Assembly: GCF_000264995.1 (NCBI RefSeq)
Contig: NW_006767436.1
Span: forward strand, 2,479,519-2,543,518
DNA length: 64,000 nt
Reading direction: 5' to 3'
DNA from: Punctularia strigosozonata HHB-11173 SS5
Lineage: Eukaryota; Basidiomycota; Agaricomycetes; Corticiales; Punctulariaceae
Below the pieces are notes generated by a model. The model was given only the letters and a program-made list of their open reading frames with translations, had not been told where the DNA came from and searched no databases. Numbering within the stretch: the stretch's first letter is position 1; the number at the start of each line of letters is the position of its first letter. Shown in pieces: positions 45,463 through 56,631 of this stretch. The position numbers were made by a program, and so were the translations under genes.

Positions 45463-48184
45463 CTATACGCCCTCAATCCCCAGGTACTCAGCAATAATCA
45501 GCGCCGCCTTCTCTCCGATGACCAGCGCGGTGGAATAGGTGTTCTAGTGGCCATTGAGCTCCGAGACCGCAGAAAGTTTATAATAACTCACCGCTCCGAC
45601 GTTGCCGGGAGCGATCGACATATCTGAAAGGGTTCAGCGTGCGTCTGAGAAACCCGTGGCCCTGTTCACGAGCACGTACCGGCCACTTTGAGGCATTCCG
45701 TCCCATACACGTTGAGCTCAGCGTCGACGACCCCTCCGTCCTCACGAGGTTTCATCGCACACGTCCCTAACTGTTGACACATAATATCAATGTCATGTTG
45801 TACTCTGTCCGCGCGGAAGCATTACCGAGTGCCATGCTGTCGCAACTACGAAGGCAAGGGCGTTAGGCTGAAAATACTACATGTGGGAGTATGAAAAACA
45901 CCTGTCGCCCGGGTGTATTTCCGTATAGCGTCCTCGTCTCTTTCGTCGTACTGGATATCCGGAGCATCCATCGGGACAGGTGTTCCCGTGTCGGATACAG
46001 CGGCCTTGCTGCCTTCTGGAAATTGCGGATGCCCTTGAGGATGCTCTCCACGATACGATGGCATCCGCCTCGCGAATTCACGAGATTTTTTATAAAGGAA
46101 GTTTAAAAGGTCCAAGTCGTCTTGGCTGATGGGAATATCAGGTCAATTCGGGTCCGAAGTGCTGTGGAATGCAGTATTTACCTGCTACAGTATGCAGGGT
46201 CAAAGTCGGGTGCAGCATCGACACTGTCCTTCGACGTGATGTGGATATGCCCCATGGAAGAGGGATACTCCTACGCCGTGAATCGCTTCGGAGAATTATC
46301 CCAGAAGCCATGCTAGTACTCACAATGAAGTAACCGACAGAAAAATATTTCCTGTATGGGCTCTTACTCGGATCTCCAACCAACCTGTGGGAGCGTCATG
46401 GTCATAAGCAAAAACACCACTGCATTTCTGTGTGAATACATACAACGCAACCGCACCAATCCAATACGCGGGTTTGTCCTGATGGTCATCCGTGGCGAAG
46501 TATGCGTTCCACCGTTTCTCGAATGCTGGGCCAATCTCTTTCAACTCCGCCATGGTAGGGCGCAACTTGCCACCGGCGTCCAGTGCACTGATATGGCTCG
46601 GTCAGTATACCGACATGGTTCATGTGAACGGGACTTGCTTGTGCGCCATCAACCCTTTTCCGTCCTTCTCCCAAATAGTGTCCCACCCTGTAGGTGAAAG
46701 CACAATGAGACTCATAATGAGATATCTTATGCAATTGGGGAAATCATACTCTTGAGCTCTGCTTCATCACTTCGTACGATACCATCTAAGGTATCGCAGG
46801 TATCCGGCGCCAGATATGGGGCGAAAATGACCTGATGGTCTGCAAAACATGTGGGCGCCACCATTCACTAGCTTTAGATCACTGACCTTGATAAGCCATG
46901 CCTACTCCTGGTAAATCCACGATCTGTTCCACGTCAACCTTATCCAGCACATCCTTGCGACCAATGCCAGAACGTTCGAGAACTTGCGGGGATCCCATGG
47001 TGCCAGAGGATACGACGACGAGCCGGTTGGCGTGTGCGACTCGGACGAGTTTGCAGTCTTGGTTGGGGCGAACCCGGGGTGAATAGGTGTATTCAACACC
47101 TGTCGCACGCTTACCGCTACTCGAGAATCAGTTTCACGTCTTAACCTTGCGTCACGAGATCGGGAACGTACTCGAAAAGGACACGACGGACAAGGCACCC
47201 TGTCTCGATGACCAGGTTGTTGTTATGCGACTGATTGTACAAAAAGTGGTGAGGGACATCGGAGCGGGTCCCCTTGTCACCACTTATCCACCTTGCCAGA
47301 AGACGATTAACATACGGTTTCGAGCGTTATGAGGCAATGAATGCTCACTTTTGCCATCGCTGCAGGAGAATGGCAGCCCCATACATGAGCGAACCGCAAT
47401 CAGACTGACGCGTTGACTGGCTCACCCCGTATCCATTGCCGACGGTAAGCGTGTTGAGATCTTCGAGAATGGGACGATTAGAGTCGTACGCAGATGCGAC
47501 ACAGAGAAACTCTTGTCCGATACTGGTGAACACTCCGCCGTACGAGACTTTTAAGGGGCCTGATGAGGCGTAAAGGTCAGCATTCGGATCATACGGAGAC
47601 GCGGATGAAGCACCATCGTAGCCATGAGTAGGTTTGCCTTCAGCGACCTGGTAAGACTCCGTCTGAAACGGGAATGGTAAACGAGCAGCAGTAAAGTTCT
47701 CGGCATTAAGCCTACTTTACGCAACAGCGGGATTAGATCGTCCGATCCCCACCCGTGATTCCCATAGATAGACTTCCAATCATCGTAGTCCGAAGCACTC
47801 GCGCGAGTATACATCGCAAAGTTCACGCTCGATCCCCCGCCGAGGCAGGCACCGCAGGGCACCACCGGCTGTCGACCGTCGAGATGGTCGCTGGGACTGC
47901 CCGTATAAAACTTGACGGTCGTGCTAGTTGGAGCGAGGTGAGCGAGATAACGCGCCGGCTGCGTGTGGATCAGCTGGTCCTTCGTGTGTGGACCGGCTTC
48001 GAGAACGAGAATCCGCAGGTTTGGGTCCGCCGCCGCCAGCCTACCCGCAATCACTCCAGCGGCTGTCCCACCTGCGGGATGGGGGAAGGGGGAAGGGTCA
48101 GTCAGATTCGCTGGAGAAGCGAGAGTGCTGGCGATCACCTCCGACGATGATCACTTCATATTCAGAGCAAGGGTCTGTGGCCAT
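45463..48184 (-). CDS. GMC alcohol (methanol) oxidase-like
   Basis: This is a glucose-methanol-choline family flavoprotein oxidase that oxidises primary alcohols to aldehydes and reduces O2 to H2O2. In wood-decay basidiomycetes related enzymes feed peroxide to lignocellulose attack. It starts at 48184 (MATDPCSEYEVIIVGG). FAD-binding GGGTAAGVIAGRL and LRILVLEAGPHTKDQ come first, then the FAD motif CGACLGGGSSVNFAMYTRA, YDDWKSIYGNHGWGS and HGYDGASSASPYD. The second GMC signature is VVVSSGTMGSPQVLERSGIG. The C-terminal catalytic region has MKPREDGG-type sequence, NVYG, DMSIAPGNVGA with the conserved Asn, then ALIIAEYLGIEGV before the stop at 45463. About ten short introns are present, for example 57 bp after LLRK with a GTAGGC donor. 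The length of about 650 residues fits the alcohol oxidase branch. No peroxisomal end signal is seen. All key motifs are intact. Confidence 0.85.
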
Positions 48185-49428
48185 CGTAGCAAACGCGGTC
48201 CAGAAGTAGATACCTAGCGGGTGCAGCCAAGTTGCTTACGCTCCCAGCGTAGGCTCTATCAGTTATTATATACTCATATGGCTCGCGTCCTCGTACTGCA
48301 CGCCACGGGATGAAGATGAAGAGGCGTGTAGTTTCTCAGAGATATATGTCGCGGCGGCATCCTAGCGGGGATAGAGTTGCATAGCAGCCTGGACCGGGGA
48401 CTCGGTATAGCGAGCAAGGAATGAACTGAGAAGGGGCACCTCATGCATGTGCTTCACGTGACAGGAAGAGGATTCGGCGTTGCACCTTTGGCGTGTCGCC
48501 CTCGTTGCAGGTCGCCGTCCTTCTTCCTTGCTGAGCCTGTCATCGCGCGGACGCCATGAATACCGATTCATGCTGAATCTCTCATAAGTACATAACTGGA
48601 CAGCACGCTTATCGATCTCCACCGGGCACTCAGCACTGATACGGGAAGCGCCAATACAAGCGTTCTGTACTTAACCATGTTAGGGATGGGATGAGTCGTT
48701 CACAGAACTTCACACCTATTTCGCGTTATAAAATGCATTTCCTCTCTCGTGAAAGGGGCCGCGTCTTCGATACGTTGGGACCTTCTCTTCTGCTGGCAAT
48801 TTGCGCATTTTTTCGATTTCAAGCATTCCTGATTATCTCGTCCAGCAAGGTGCTGTGCCCCGACCTGGTGAAATCCACCATCCAATCCACTTACGAGATC
48901 GAGGAGTCTTTAGAATATCCTCGCGCACACAGCTACATACAGTGCGCGTCACCTAAAAAGCGCACCTCACGGGCATGTATACTTACTGTTTGGTCCGGTT
49001 TGACCGATTTGTATATGAGCGATGATCGTTCACTCTGCCTTATTCGCAGACTCGAATCCTGCTCTGGGACAGCTGAGCTGCAGAAAGCTCTTAATACTCC
49101 ATTTGCATCTCGGGGACTTGTCACTGGGCTTCTCAGACCCGCTGGGACGCCGGCAATTTCACCCTTCTATATCTGGATCGCCTTCACCGGCGGCGATCCG
49201 GACCATATATTCGTGAAGCGATCTCATACTGTCCCGGTCCTGTCATGACATCTTGGACGTTTCTGTGCAGAGCGACGCCCTTCCGTCGATTCGGATCACA
49301 CGTCTTCCGCACATTATAATAGACCCGCCAGTCTCTCCGAGCGCAGGCCTCCTCTCCCGTCCCTCTGAGATCTGGTCCTTAGGCCGTTGCGACAACCCCT
49401 TGATTAGCCGCAAACGAATCGCCCTGGT
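48185..49428. other. Intergenic; promoter of GMC copy 2 and an uncertain ORF
   Basis: The promoter of the minus-strand oxidase includes ttattatatactc near 48259-48271. A plus-strand frame of 185 codons at 48691-49248 (MSRSQNFTPISRYK..., with a hydrophobic stretch SLLLAICAFFRFQAFLIIS) is open but matches no family I know. Its second half is not obviously protein-like. I leave it as an uncertain ORF. Confidence 0.35.
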
Positions 49429-51187
49429 ATGAGTTCTCCGGCATCCATCGCGTAAGTAATATCCTGTGGTCATATCGATGCAGCTATTCGACGCCCATGT
49501 AGCCACGGCCCTGCGCTGGCGGGCACGTTCTGCAACGTCACATTATTCGGTATTCTATTGAGCCAGTCATTTTTCTACTTCACTACCTTTACGAAGTAAG
49601 TAACATCCACACTACATCCACTCAGTTTCAGTCAGCTGAAAATTGTTTGCAGGGACAAACTCGGAATCAAGCTGTTCGTCGCCGCCTTGCTTCTCGCGGA
49701 TACGGTCAACTGTGCGTTTGACATGTGGTGGATTTACGACATACTGGTCAACCGTTTCGGTATGCATCTTCTCTGCGTCGGTTCTCGCGGCCCGTGCTCA
49801 TGTTCCGTGCTCGGGTTCCATGCAGGTGATTTTGGAGCTTTGCAGAGAGGAAACTGGGGTGCGTTATCTGCATCGACGCTTTTCAATGTTTATTGATGTT
49901 GTCGTCAAAGTCTTCGCATCTGGTACGTCGCCAACGTATGTTTTCGTGCCATCGGTGTTTATGTTTCTCATTGATAGATCCCGCAATGGTTGTAAGTTAG
50001 GTTGGGAACTGTACGTCTCGCTGTAAAGGTTTATTGGTCGTCACAGGGCATCGTTGGTTCTATGTCACAACTGTTCTTTGCGTGGAGAATTAGGTGGGCT
50101 TTTCATAATATGATGAGATTTCACCACTTACTTCAAGGCGTTTGGGTTAGAGTTCTCGCGAAGCCTCGATTCTCATGGACTTCCATATGCATTGGAGCTC
50201 TCGCCTGCGTGTCAGCCCGTGAGTCCGATCTTCTGTGCTGATTTACACGCTCATAGACACCGTCGCCTAGTCTGTGGGATTGGCACCGCAATAGCCATCA
50301 GATACGTCCCTGAGTTCACACAATTCCAGCGATTCAGGGCGAGTATAAGTTCTGCGATGCGATTGGCCTGCTGCTCATGTTTCAATGTATAGGCTATCGT
50401 CATCGTGTGGCTCATAACCGCAGCAGTGTGTGCGTACATCATTACCCGCAATGACGGGATTTGCTACTTACCGACTCTTATAGGCGATACTGCTATCACG
50501 ATATCGTTGAGTTTGTACTTGAGGCGGCACAAAACAGGGTTCGCGACTACAGATAGACTTGTCGACAGGATCATCAGGAGTGCGTTCTACGTGTTATTTT
50601 AAATACCCACCGCCGGAAGTTTGAAGCCTGCTATTCAGCAACCGTACAGAACGGTCTCATCACGGCCGTCTGGGCTATCACTGACCTGGTGGTCTACCTT
50701 TCAACGGTGATATTCCTCTCAACATGTTCAAAACTTGAATATTGACAACGTACATAACCTTAGCCTACCGGCCTGTAAGCTAGGTGCATGTACCACGCCG
50801 GCGCTGTTCTAACCATGACTGGCATTCACAGACATCTCGCCTTCAATTTTCCGCTCGGTAAACTGTACTCTTGCACGCTCATGTCAACGTTGAACTCGCG
50901 AGCCGGAGGAGGATATGAGCGTCCCCGCATGTTTCCGAACACGACAGATTCACCGGAGAAGGTGGGTTGCTCCCTCTTGCATTCACGGCTTGCCGATCCC
51001 TGACTGCCGTTCAATAGGCACATGCACTGACGTGCGGACGTCCCCGCATCACCAGCCCAGAGGTAGATAGTAGCCTAGTTGAACTCAGGCATCAAATGCT
51101 GATGTATATCCGTCTTAGGTGTTTGTTGACGTGGAGAGACACAAGGTCTCCGACATGGTGGGATCCGAGCAAGCGAGCCAGTGTTAA
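49429..51187 (+). CDS. DUF6534 multi-pass membrane protein (copy 2)
   Basis: This is the second member of the mushroom DUF6534 family in the window. Exon 1 is eight codons (MSSPASIA), joined across a 52-bp intron (GTAAGT...TAG) to HGPALAGTFCNVTLFGILLSQS, then FFYFTTFTK. Next come DKLGIKLFVAALLLADTVNC, FDMWWIYDILVNRFG, GSMSQLFFAWRI and a helix containing AIVIVWLITAAVCAYIIT. Next are the family block DTAITISLSLYLRRHKTGFATTDRL with VDRIIRSAFYV, NGLITAVWAITDLVVYLS, FNFPLGKLYSCTLMSTLNSR, and a short tail VFVDVERHKVSDMVG ending at TAA 51185-51187. At least eleven introns and about 330 residues. The tail exon is chosen because other family members end with a similar VxVxxE segment. An in-frame stop at 51001-51003 would give a slightly shorter form. 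Function unknown. Confidence 0.68.
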
Positions 51188-51836
51188 ACAAGGCGGTTAT
51201 TCATCATCGCCTAGACTCAGACTCTTCTTAATAGCCGCGAGCGTTCTTGTTCTCAGACATCGCATGTTATGAGTTAGAGAACCAATGCACGGCACATGTA
51301 CGAAACGCCGCGACTGGCAGCATCAAGTGCTGACTCAGAACGCTGAGGTGACCATTGTAGGCTCAGCCCGGTAATGCACCCGCCATACTGCCACGACTAT
51401 CAGTGGCCTGTGCAGGCCTGTGTGTATGGCTACCGGGAATCACTAGATGGCGTATGACTCCCGCGACGGCCAAGGATACCTTAGTTAATCCTATACACGG
51501 AGCTTGTATGACATCCGTTTGCTACTTCAGACATGCTTTCATGCACACGCATGGCGATGTTGCTGGCATTACATTCACGAACATTGATGGCATAAAAACG
51601 GATCAGTCGACGAAGAGCGAATTGAAGTGCGGAAGCATACCGTTGAGGCGTTCCCTGGACAGTGAATCATTCCGTGGTCATTGATCGTGCGATCGCGCCC
51701 TCCCATCTCCGGGATCACGTGCTCCCGGGAACTCTCAAGGCCGCGCCTCCGCCTGCCTCCGCCTCGTTCTTGGGCGGCAAGCTCTTCTCCACCAGACCAA
51801 ACTTACACGTCACGACCGCCTTTACGACCATTAACG
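51188..51836. other. Intergenic, no gene recognised
   Basis: A plus-strand frame (51403-51684) is open but has no recognisable content. The last 100 bp before 51837 are pyrimidine-rich, as expected for the promoter of the next gene. Nothing else seen. Confidence 0.5.
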
Positions 51837-53070
51837 ATGCCACTTGTATACCGCACATACTCGTTTGACTCTACCTCCTCAACCTCCGAGTCCTCGCCGT
51901 CGACCCCTGTCGACCTCGACGACACCATCGTCCTCTCGGATCTCGTCCGCACTGGCGAAGCCTCCAGGCTCCGACGACGAGGTGCCATACGAATGGACCA
52001 CAACGGAACCGGCCTTGGAAGCACTCAGCGACATCAAGAATCTACCGAGATGCTTGACTGGGGATACGGCGACCCAGACGCGGAGGACGAGATTGACGGC
52101 GGGTACGACTGGCCGGAAAGGGAGCTGTTCGGAGAAGATGGGGGCGTGACACTCGGGATGGAGTATACTCTGTACTGCGGCACGGAGGAAGAAGCGAGCG
52201 ACTCGGTCTCGGACTCGGAAGACGGCCCTTACGAACTGTCACCGCTGCCATGCTACCCACCACACCCCGCGCAGACGGTGCGACATCGACCGCGCCGCAC
52301 TCGACGCACGGGATGCGGAGCCGTTATACATTCTAATGCGAGCCCTCGCCTCTCGTGTAGCGTGTGGGCAGCAAGAAGCCCTGCGTCTGAAGTGGTTGTG
52401 CCTCTCGACAAAGAGTACTTCGATGAAGGGACCGCTCGACAGCTCGTGCAGAGCTCGTGCGGCTGCTTGAGAGAAGGTGTTGGATGTGCTCAATGGTAAG
52501 CACTGTTGGTAACGGAAGCATCGTCTTACTAATTCGGTGTCTAGCGGCAACATCCTCGGCACACGCTACAAACCGTGCCAGGTCGCCACGAATGGCATAT
52601 TTGCGCCTCCGTTGACGTCGTCAAGCGCTCCAATTTTACGCAGCCGAACGCATCATACGCCCACTTACATATACAGCTTCTTCTCCAGCAGCGTGTCGTC
52701 TCACCCAGAATTCCAGTTCGCTCCTCCCATCGCCGTCCACATCCAACGGCATTCAGAGCGCTACCCGGATTACGACTCCGAGTACCAGACGCCGACGGTC
52801 ATCGCGCCGGACGCTCCCGATGACGACGGTCCGTGGTCAGCGTACATGCGTTCTCCTAGTCCATATTCCTATTCCTATTTCGTCGACCGGCCTCTGGCGA
52901 ACTCGCCGTTACCGATAACTACGACTCTCGACAATGAGCACGCCGATCAGCCGGAGCCGCTCGGTCCTGCTGAAGATCGGCGAGCGGACGACGCGTCCCC
53001 CGGCGCTGAGCAGCATACTCCACTTGTCCCGTCTCCATCGGAACAGGACAAAACACCGCTCGACCGCTAG
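51837..53070 (+). CDS. Conserved hypothetical protein with a cysteine motif
   Basis: Function unknown. It starts at 51837 (MPLVYRTYSFDSTSSTSE). The first exon is Ser/Asp/Glu-rich and largely disordered, with DWGYGDPDAEDEID. It ends in PLDKEYFDEGTARQLVQ followed by a cysteine cluster completed across a 49-bp intron: SCGCLREGVGCAQC-GN-LGTRYKPC. The pattern is CxC-x6-CxxC-x9-C, which looks like a small zinc-binding knuckle; similar GCxxCGNxLGTRY segments occur, as I recall, in other mushroom hypothetical proteins. After it come a Pro/Ser/Tyr-rich tail (PSPYSYSYFVDRPL) and an acidic end. About 395 residues. Clean splice sites and the preserved Cys spacing support a real gene. It is convergent with the long minus-strand gene that follows. 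Confidence 0.7.
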
Positions 53071-53470
53071 TTAGCTCATTGGCTCGCGCTCGCCTGCAGG
53101 ATACCATCCTTCTTTGCTAAGACATGGACGCTCCCCTCCATATGCATACTTGATTCAATCTTTTGAGACGGCTGTAATATTGTACGCATTTATACTGGCA
53201 TGTACATCATACATTTTTTTGTCACACACAACATATCTGCTTCATGGCTTCTTCAAGTTGGCAAATAACCATTGCAGGGCTACCATGTTATATTTCACTT
53301 TAACCAACACTCAGAGAAGAGAGATCGCGTAAGTGCGCAGCAGACGTAGGAGAATAAGTTATACATGGCGTAGGTGGTACAAATGGCCGTCACAAGAGCA
53401 TTTATGAACCACATCAACAGACAGAACATCAACATACAGACATTAAATAACACTCAAATGAGGCTCGCCT
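53071..53470. other. Convergent 3' intergenic region
   Basis: A 400-bp AT-rich stretch between two converging genes, with no coding content recognised. It probably holds both polyadenylation regions; I see no structured element. Confidence 0.5.
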
Positions 53471-56400
53471 TCACCGTACAAGTAGGACAGACGTGACTAA
53501 CACGCCGACCAGGCCACCCAGTGTACCTGCTATGGTCCACTGCGTGTACTTGTCGAACGGCTGCTTGTACACACCAGAACCCGGAGCTGTCAACGTGAAA
53601 CCACGGAAAGAGTACATCGTAACGCCTGTTATGAAAGCTGCGACGGCCCAGGCGAGGAATACGAGCGGAAGCGACATGACGATGCTCCGACGCTGATGTT
53701 GGGCGAAAATCGTCGATCATCAGCAATGAATCGACAGTAAGGAAGCGCAGAAACAGACCGTAAGCACTACAAGCCCTTCTCCAGCCATGTAATACTGCGC
53801 CGAGCGTTCTACGTCCGTCTTGTACCTGAAAAGGGCGATAACAGTTGATGCCATGCTCGCCGTAGAGCAGAGAATGGCAAGGAGCCCCGCGATTCTTGAA
53901 AGATCGTCCAGCCCGGGTAGCGAAATGAAAGTGACTGACGCACTCAGTATCATTGCGGCCTGGTAGTCGCCATCATTTGTTAAAAGGACGCCCAAACGAG
54001 TAATATCGCACGGCAAACATACCACCAGACAGGAAGTTCCAGCAACCACCATCGCCGGTCCCGGGCTCCGCAGGCTCATCACAGGCACCGATCCCATCGC
54101 GAACCCGCGCTCAAGATCGAATCTTGACTGATGAGAGCGGCCCATGAACAGGAAAGGGATTCCGAGGCACAGGAAGGACACTGCGATATCGAGGACAGCC
54201 CGTCGGAGGGGCACATGACGCTCCACGCGCTGCGGGCCGGGCTTGGGCACGTCTTTCGGTAACGCCCGGTTTGGGCGGAATGCCAGTTGACGCCATTGCG
54301 CTAGTGGAGCGATCATAGGATTAGTGTAGCACCGTTATATGGCCCGAGATACGTACCACCACGCAACAGGATTCGAGAGACGATACGCGTCTGCACGGCG
54401 GGTTGCAAAACAGAGGTGTCTACAAAGCAACAGTGATGATGACATCAACGATGCAACAAAAATCATATCTGCTCACTAGTCTGCTTCAACAGGCCCATGA
54501 GCTCTTGACACTCCTCCGGAGTGAAGGGAGGAGTCGCCAGACGGTTCGTGGGCAGCAAACAATCTATTCCTGAATGAGTTCTACGCTGAAGATGGCATTT
54601 TTCAACAAACCAGTGTATGCCCAAGTAAGGACGTCAAGTGCTTCGTCGCGCGCTGTAGGCGGCAAAGGGGCATGGGCAGGATGACCCTCCATGAACGACC
54701 AGAAGCGGTACTCTAAGTCGAGCTCTGCGAAGGATGGCATCAGCAGATGTAGCACAATGAAGTGCATGTCTCTTACTATCGTCTTCCGATATACCGTCCA
54801 AGTTTCGTGCAGGCGGATCTGCGAAAACGGCCCGCATACCGTGATTGATCCAAGTACGCAAGATCTTCGTCTGGCCCTTCGACGGCGGGCCTTCCCGTAG
54901 CCACATCTCCCAGCCTTCACCGATTTCGGGAATGAAAGAAGTGGCCGAGGCGAGGTGGTTGTTAATGAAAATGCCGACGGCATCGAGTCTCTTCGGCTCC
55001 CGTAGGTCGATATCTGTGACGATGCGCAGACCAGAGTGGACGAAGTATATTGAACTGTCGGGCAGCACGTAGTCGGTCCACCCGGAAGTCTGCGGACTCT
55101 TGGCGGGAACGATGGTGTGCGCGTGGCCATTGCTGACAGTGGACATTGACGCCCGTTTGCCGAGGAGAGGCAGGCGTTCACTGTGAGTATGTCAGGCCTC
55201 GACCGAGATAACTAATCTGAACGGCGTACTCTGTCTCCCGATACGATGGTCCCGTGAATCCGTCACCGACGCTATAACCACCTGGGACTGTATTGGAAGA
55301 ACTGTGAAGCAACATTAGCCCGATTTGTTCAACCAGATGATGTACAGACCACATACCCCGTGGCGACAAGGTCACGGAGAGGCGGTAATGGCATTGTGAC
55401 AACGGGAGAATTGAGGTCAGGGCCGCCAATAGGATGTACTTCAGGCCTGCATAATGTTCGTCAGAACGAGACACGGGGGAGAATGAGACTGGCACGTACT
55501 GCGGCATCGAAATGCTCTCTGGGACCGGGAGAATATGCACTGGCATGTCAGGCGTCGGTTGATCAGCGAACGGGTCTTCCCATGCGGCTCTGCGAAGAAG
55601 AATGAGATTGGTATGTCCCTGTTCTAACCGAAACAACGAGCGACGCACTCGACTGGTCTGTCAGCTTGCACAGTGACAGCTTCGCCGTCGCTGCGCACAA
55701 GCGCAATGACATCATTTGCCTTCTCCTGGCCCTTGTTCCCCTCCGCGCTGTCCGCTACGAGAGATGCCCTGCTGATCTTGACCGCAAGCGTGGCATTCTT
55801 GACTGTCTCGTCGGATTGGAGGCGCTCCGCAGGCGGTCGAGGCGTGGTCTCGGAGCTCATGCTCGGTTCGTCGGGAACCTCTGGGAGGAGAAGATCGGGA
55901 TCAGGTTGAACCATTGAACCAGCGCCCAGCTCAGATGAGGGGTGAGGGCGGGGCATCGAGATCGGGGCTTCCTGCTGGGCCTGAACGGGCTCGGGAACCG
56001 GCATGACCACAGCCTCCGCAACGGCGACATCCGCAGGGGCTGGGTGCGGTTCAGGAATGGCAACAGCCTGACTCTCTTCTTCCTCGGCCGGCGGCGTAGA
56101 CTCTTCAATCTTCGCAGCGGGCTCGTCAGCTGGAGCAGCTGTAGGTGCATCCTTGATAGACATGGACTCCGGCTCCTCCGTTAGGACAGTCTGCTCAGCA
56201 ATCGGTTCCGACACAGGGTTACCGAGCGATGACTGGCTAGAGGAAGCATTATCCTTCTTGTCCTGGGCAGGCTGAGCGTCCACGGCGACTATAGGCGAAG
56301 TACCTGTCTCGGCTGTGGCGGGTGGCTGAGCGAGAGGCGACGCGCCTTGGGTGAGCGACGCAATCGCTGCCGCTTCACGAACGGGCGACTCCGGGACAGG

Positions 56401-56631
56401 ACTGGGAGCGCTGGCAGCTAGAGCAGGAGAGGATGTCTTGCGGCCGAGCGAAGTCACCAGCGTCGCCAGGTCGGACTTGGAGCTCTTTCGCGAGGGTGTC
56501 TCTGGACGAGATGGGCTCTGGCTTGATCGCGACCATGTAGAGGACTGCCGGCGCACGGCACTGCTGATCCTCGTTCGGAACGAGGGACGGGAGGCGGGCT
56601 GAGGGCTGGAATTGGGACTGGCGCTAGCCAT
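53471..56631 (-). CDS. Large protein: disordered N-terminus, WW-like domain, C-terminal membrane helices
   Basis: I read this as one gene rather than two. It starts at 56631 (MASASPNSSPQPASRPS) with a disordered Ser/Pro/Glu-rich region of about 330 residues. Splicing leads through AAWEDPFADQPTPDMPVHIL, KYILLAALTSILPLSQ (hydrophobic) and YSVGDGFTGPSYRETEYA into a WW-like block: SGWTDYVLPDSSIYFVHSGL with VVTDIDLREPKRLD-type sequence. It continues to WEMWLREG, LEYRFWSFMEGHPAH, ALDVLTWAYT and EECQELMGLLKQT, a segment known from basidiomycete hypothetical proteins. RIVSRILLRG then joins across an intron (GTACGT at about 54355 to TAG at 54303) to AQWRQLAFRPNRALP and four or so membrane helices (FLCLGIPFLFMG, SLPLVFLAWAVAAFITG, GTLGGLVGVLVTSVLLV), ending at 53471. 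About 850 residues. Function unknown; a membrane-tethered WW adaptor is a guess. Confidence 0.66.

Noticed and set aside
53471-54316. Separate small membrane-protein gene starting at 54316
   Set aside because: The apparent ATG lies inside an intron of the larger gene. The frame joins cleanly upstream to the WW-like protein, so a single gene is preferred.
55942-56602. Plus-strand frames opposite the disordered N-terminus of the 53471-56631 gene
   Set aside because: Low-complexity antisense frames with no start context. The minus-strand reading is continuous for 335 codons and splices to recognisable exons.
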